The translations under genes were made by a program, and so were the position numbers. From Holophagaceae bacterium UBA706 (GTDB lineage Bacteria > Acidobacteriota > Holophagae > Holophagales > Holophagaceae), in the NCBI GenBank assembly GCA_002298155.1, contig DBME01000230.1, positions 19,354-29,029 of the forward strand: a DNA stretch of 9,676 nt. The letters are read 5' to 3'. Under the pieces are notes generated by a model. That model saw nothing but the letters and a program-made list of their open reading frames with translations, was not told where the DNA came from and ran no database searches. Below, piece by piece: positions 8,005 to 9,676 of this stretch (position 1 is its first letter; each line of letters begins with the position of its first letter).

Positions 8005-8877
8005 ATGACCCCAGGTCCAGGCATGATCGTCCAGGGACGCTGGTTCCTGACCCCCCGCGAGGCCCTGGAGGCCACCCGGGAAGGCGCGCTGCTGGTGGAT
8101 CTGCGGGCGCCCGAGCTGGTGGAGATGAAGGCCTTCGGCGTCCAGGAATGCCTTCACCTGCCCCATGCGGGCCTGGACCGCCACCTGGAGGAGATCCCCC
8201 GGGACCGGCTCCTGATCCTGGCCGACACCTCCGGCGTCTACACCAAGGGCGCGGCCGCCGCGCTGGAGGCCGCGGGGTTCCCGCGCCTGGCGTGCCTCAA
8301 CGGCGGCATGCTGGCCTGGGACCAGGACGGCCTGCCCGTGGACACCGACCCCGACGCCCTGCTCCATGGCGACTGCGCCTGCGTGATGCGCTCCAAGAAA
8401 ACCGGCCGAACCCCAGGAGGTCCCGTGAAGGCCCCGAGCATCCTCTTCCTCTGCGTGGCCAACAGCGCCCGCTCCCAGATGGCCGAAGGGCTGGCCCGGC
8501 ACCTGTTCCCGGGACTGCGCATCCAGAGCGCCGGCAGCAGGCCCAGCCGCGTGAACCCCTTCGCCGTGGAGGTCCTGGCCGAACTGGGCATCGACGCGTC
8601 CACCCACACGTCGAAATCGGTCGAAACCATCGACCCCGCCACCGTGGACCTAGTGGTGACGCTCTGCGCGGAGGAGGTCTGCCCCGTGTTCCTGGGCAAG
8701 GCCGAGCGCCTGCACTGGCCCATCCCGGACCCCGCCAGCGACGACCCGTCGCTCACCAGCGAGGCCCTGCGCCACCGTTTCCGCCAGGGGCGCGACACCA
8801 TCCTGGCCAAGCTCCAGGCCTTCGGCGCGGAGCGGGGCCTCACCAGGGCTTCCGGGTCCGCCCACCCTCCGGTCTAA
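8005..8877 (+). CDS. arsC: Rhodanese-like/arsenate reductase fusion
   Basis: This 290-residue two-domain protein would reduce As(V) to As(III). Residues about 16-115 form a rhodanese-like domain ([23 protein letters not shown]), but the catalytic loop reads ADTSGVYT (73-80), so the active-site cysteine is absent. A linker with CxC (Cys124, Cys126) follows. Residues 142-290 form a LMW-phosphatase-like ArsC: P-loop CVANSARS (Cys150, Arg156), resolving cysteines in LCAEEVC (Cys221, Cys226) and Asp242 in IPDPA. That is the thioredoxin-coupled ArsC set. ATG 8005 is preceded by GGGAGG with a 4-nt spacer; ATG 7993 lacks an SD. The ACR3 gene ends 22 nt upstream. A second start inside the frame (8425) could yield ArsC alone. 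Confidence 0.93.
   Translation: MTPGPGMIVQGRWFLTPREALEATREGALLVDLRAPELVEMKAFGVQECLHLPHAGLDRHLEEIPRDRLLILADTSGVYTKGAAAALEAAGFPRLACLNGGMLAWDQDGLPVDTDPDALLHGDCACVMRSKKTGRTPGGPVKAPSILFLCVANSARSQMAEGLARHLFPGLRIQSAGSRPSRVNPFAVEVLAELGIDASTHTSKSVETIDPATVDLVVTLCAEEVCPVFLGKAERLHWPIPDPASDDPSLTSEALRHRFRQGRDTILAKLQAFGAERGLTRASGSAHPPV
8415..8427 (+). promoter_or_regulatory. Internal SD and GTG start for a free ArsC domain
   Basis: AGGAGG (8415-8420), a 4-nt spacer and GTG (8425-8427, codon Val141 of the fusion) sit exactly at the start of the ArsC fold. The 150-residue product ([11 protein letters not shown]...) would be normal ArsC length. The spacer length equals that of the full-length start at 8005. 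Internal initiation is inferred from these signals; the frame is continuous with the rhodanese domain. Confidence 0.55.
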
Positions 8878-8989
8878 ACATCGGGAAGGAAGCCCCGTAG
8901 CCTGTTCGGTGCGGATCCTCCTGCGAAGAACCGCCACCCGGTCCTCGACGGCCCCCTCCCGGGAGCCCGGCTTCGCCATGGAGATGCCC
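8878..8989. other. Intergenic gap after the ars operon
   Basis: The 112-bp gap holds no gene. It contains the perfect 10-bp palindrome CTCCCGGGAG (8956-8965) and no T-tract, so I cannot identify an intrinsic terminator. Whether the next gene is read from the ars promoter is open. Confidence 0.5.
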
Positions 8990-9676
8990 ATGTTCCCACG
9001 CCTCCCAGCCCCCTGCGCCGCCCTGCTCGCGGTTCCCGTCCTGGCCTGCGCCTGCCAGGTCCGCGCGGCGGAACCCCTATCCGTGGCCATAGACGAACTG
9101 GTGGCCCGCTACCACGCCGCCGGCCAGTTCAACGGCAACATCCTGGTGGTCCGGGATGGGCGGATCCTGCTGGAGAAGGGCTACGGCATGGCCTCCTTCG
9201 AGCAGCGCGTGCCCAACGGCCCGGATACGCGCCACTGGTTCGGCTCGGTGACGAAAGTCGTCACGGCCACCACGGTGATGCGCCTCGTGGACCGGGGCCT
9301 CCTCTCCCTGGACGCCCGCGTTTCGGACCTCCTCCCGGACTACCGGAAGGACACCGGCTCCCAGGTGACGGTGCGCATGCTGCTCAACCACACCTCCGGG
9401 ATCCCCGACTACATGCACCTGCCGGGCACCGGCCGGGAGGGTTTCCGGCGCGAGGTGGGCGACGCCCCCATCGACGTGACGGCCTTCGTGAAGCGCTGGT
9501 GCAGCGCGGATCTGGCCTTCGCGCCGGGAAGCCGGTGGAGCTACAGCAACTCCGGCTACGTGATCCTGGGCGCCATCGTGGAGCGCCTCACGGGCAAGCC
9601 CTTCGAGCGGGTGGTGCGGGAGGAGGTGCTGGACCCGGCCGGCATGCGGGACACCCGGGACCTCTCCGCCGACCCC
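8990..9676 (+). CDS. Secreted serine beta-lactamase-like hydrolase (3' end off the window)
   Basis: The frame is open to the right edge; 229 residues are visible. An N-terminal export signal (about 1-26) ends either in a type I site VRA/AE or, less likely, in a lipobox around Cys20. The mature part is a class C beta-lactamase/penicillin-binding-like hydrolase. It shows SVTK (Ser86-Lys89), the catalytic SxxK; LLNHTSGIPDY (131-141); and YSN (Tyr185-Asn187), the second catalytic motif. The third motif (KTG-like) would lie past the edge. The family includes esterases, D-peptidases and beta-lactamases; the substrate is unknown. I chose ATG 8990 because GGAG (8980-8983) lies 6 nt upstream; ATG 8978 and 8984 in the same frame are less well placed. 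It has no obvious link to arsenic. Confidence 0.88.
   Translation, partial: MFPRLPAPCAALLAVPVLACACQVRAAEPLSVAIDELVARYHAAGQFNGNILVVRDGRILLEKGYGMASFEQRVPNGPDTRHWFGSVTKVVTATTVMRLVDRGLLSLDARVSDLLPDYRKDTGSQVTVRMLLNHTSGIPDYMHLPGTGREGFRREVGDAPIDVTAFVKRWCSADLAFAPGSRWSYSNSGYVILGAIVERLTGKPFERVVREEVLDPAGMRDTRDLSADP

Overview
The window is about 9.7 kb of high-GC bacterial chromosome with dense coding, short intergenic gaps, frequent 1-11 bp gene overlaps and strong Shine-Dalgarno (SD) sites. The cytoplasmic PAS hybrid kinase, the AsmA-like protein and the arsR/permease/thioredoxin/ACR3/ArsC gene set suggest a soil or sediment Gram-negative, for example Acidobacteriota (Holophaga/Geothrix-like) or a delta-proteobacterial lineage. 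That placement is inference from gene style; no marker gene is present. No rRNA, tRNA, CRISPR array or insertion sequence was seen.

Left part (1-3494, all minus strand): a PAS/histidine-kinase/receiver hybrid protein (2978 to 1149) overlaps the start of a membrane-anchored AsmA/DUF748-like protein that runs off the left edge. Upstream of the kinase is a small tyrosine-rich lipoprotein (3494 to 3225) with its own leader, which contains two dyads and a possible sigma-54 site.

Middle (3778-5177): a minus-strand operon of a MarR-family regulator and an EamA/DMT permease. A 22-bp perfect palindrome covers the predicted -10 element and the start codon of the marR-like gene. This looks like an autoregulated, probably leaderless, repressor/exporter pair. 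It is divergent from the arsenic operon.

Right part (5178-8877, plus strand): a compact five-gene arsenic operon. It encodes an ArsR with the CVC metalloid site, an ArsP/DUF318-type permease, a 77-aa CxxC thioredoxin-like protein, an ACR3 arsenite exporter, and a protein that joins a rhodanese-like domain lacking its catalytic cysteine to a thioredoxin-coupled arsenate reductase. The expected scheme is: As(III) releases ArsR; ArsC reduces As(V) to As(III); ACR3 exports As(III); the permease and small thioredoxin handle an additional, possibly organic or thiol-linked, arsenic species. Within the fusion gene a strong SD and GTG codon lie exactly at the start of the ArsC domain, so free ArsC may be made as well as the fusion. 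This is the most unusual feature of the window. A secreted serine beta-lactamase-like hydrolase begins at 8990 and runs off the right edge.
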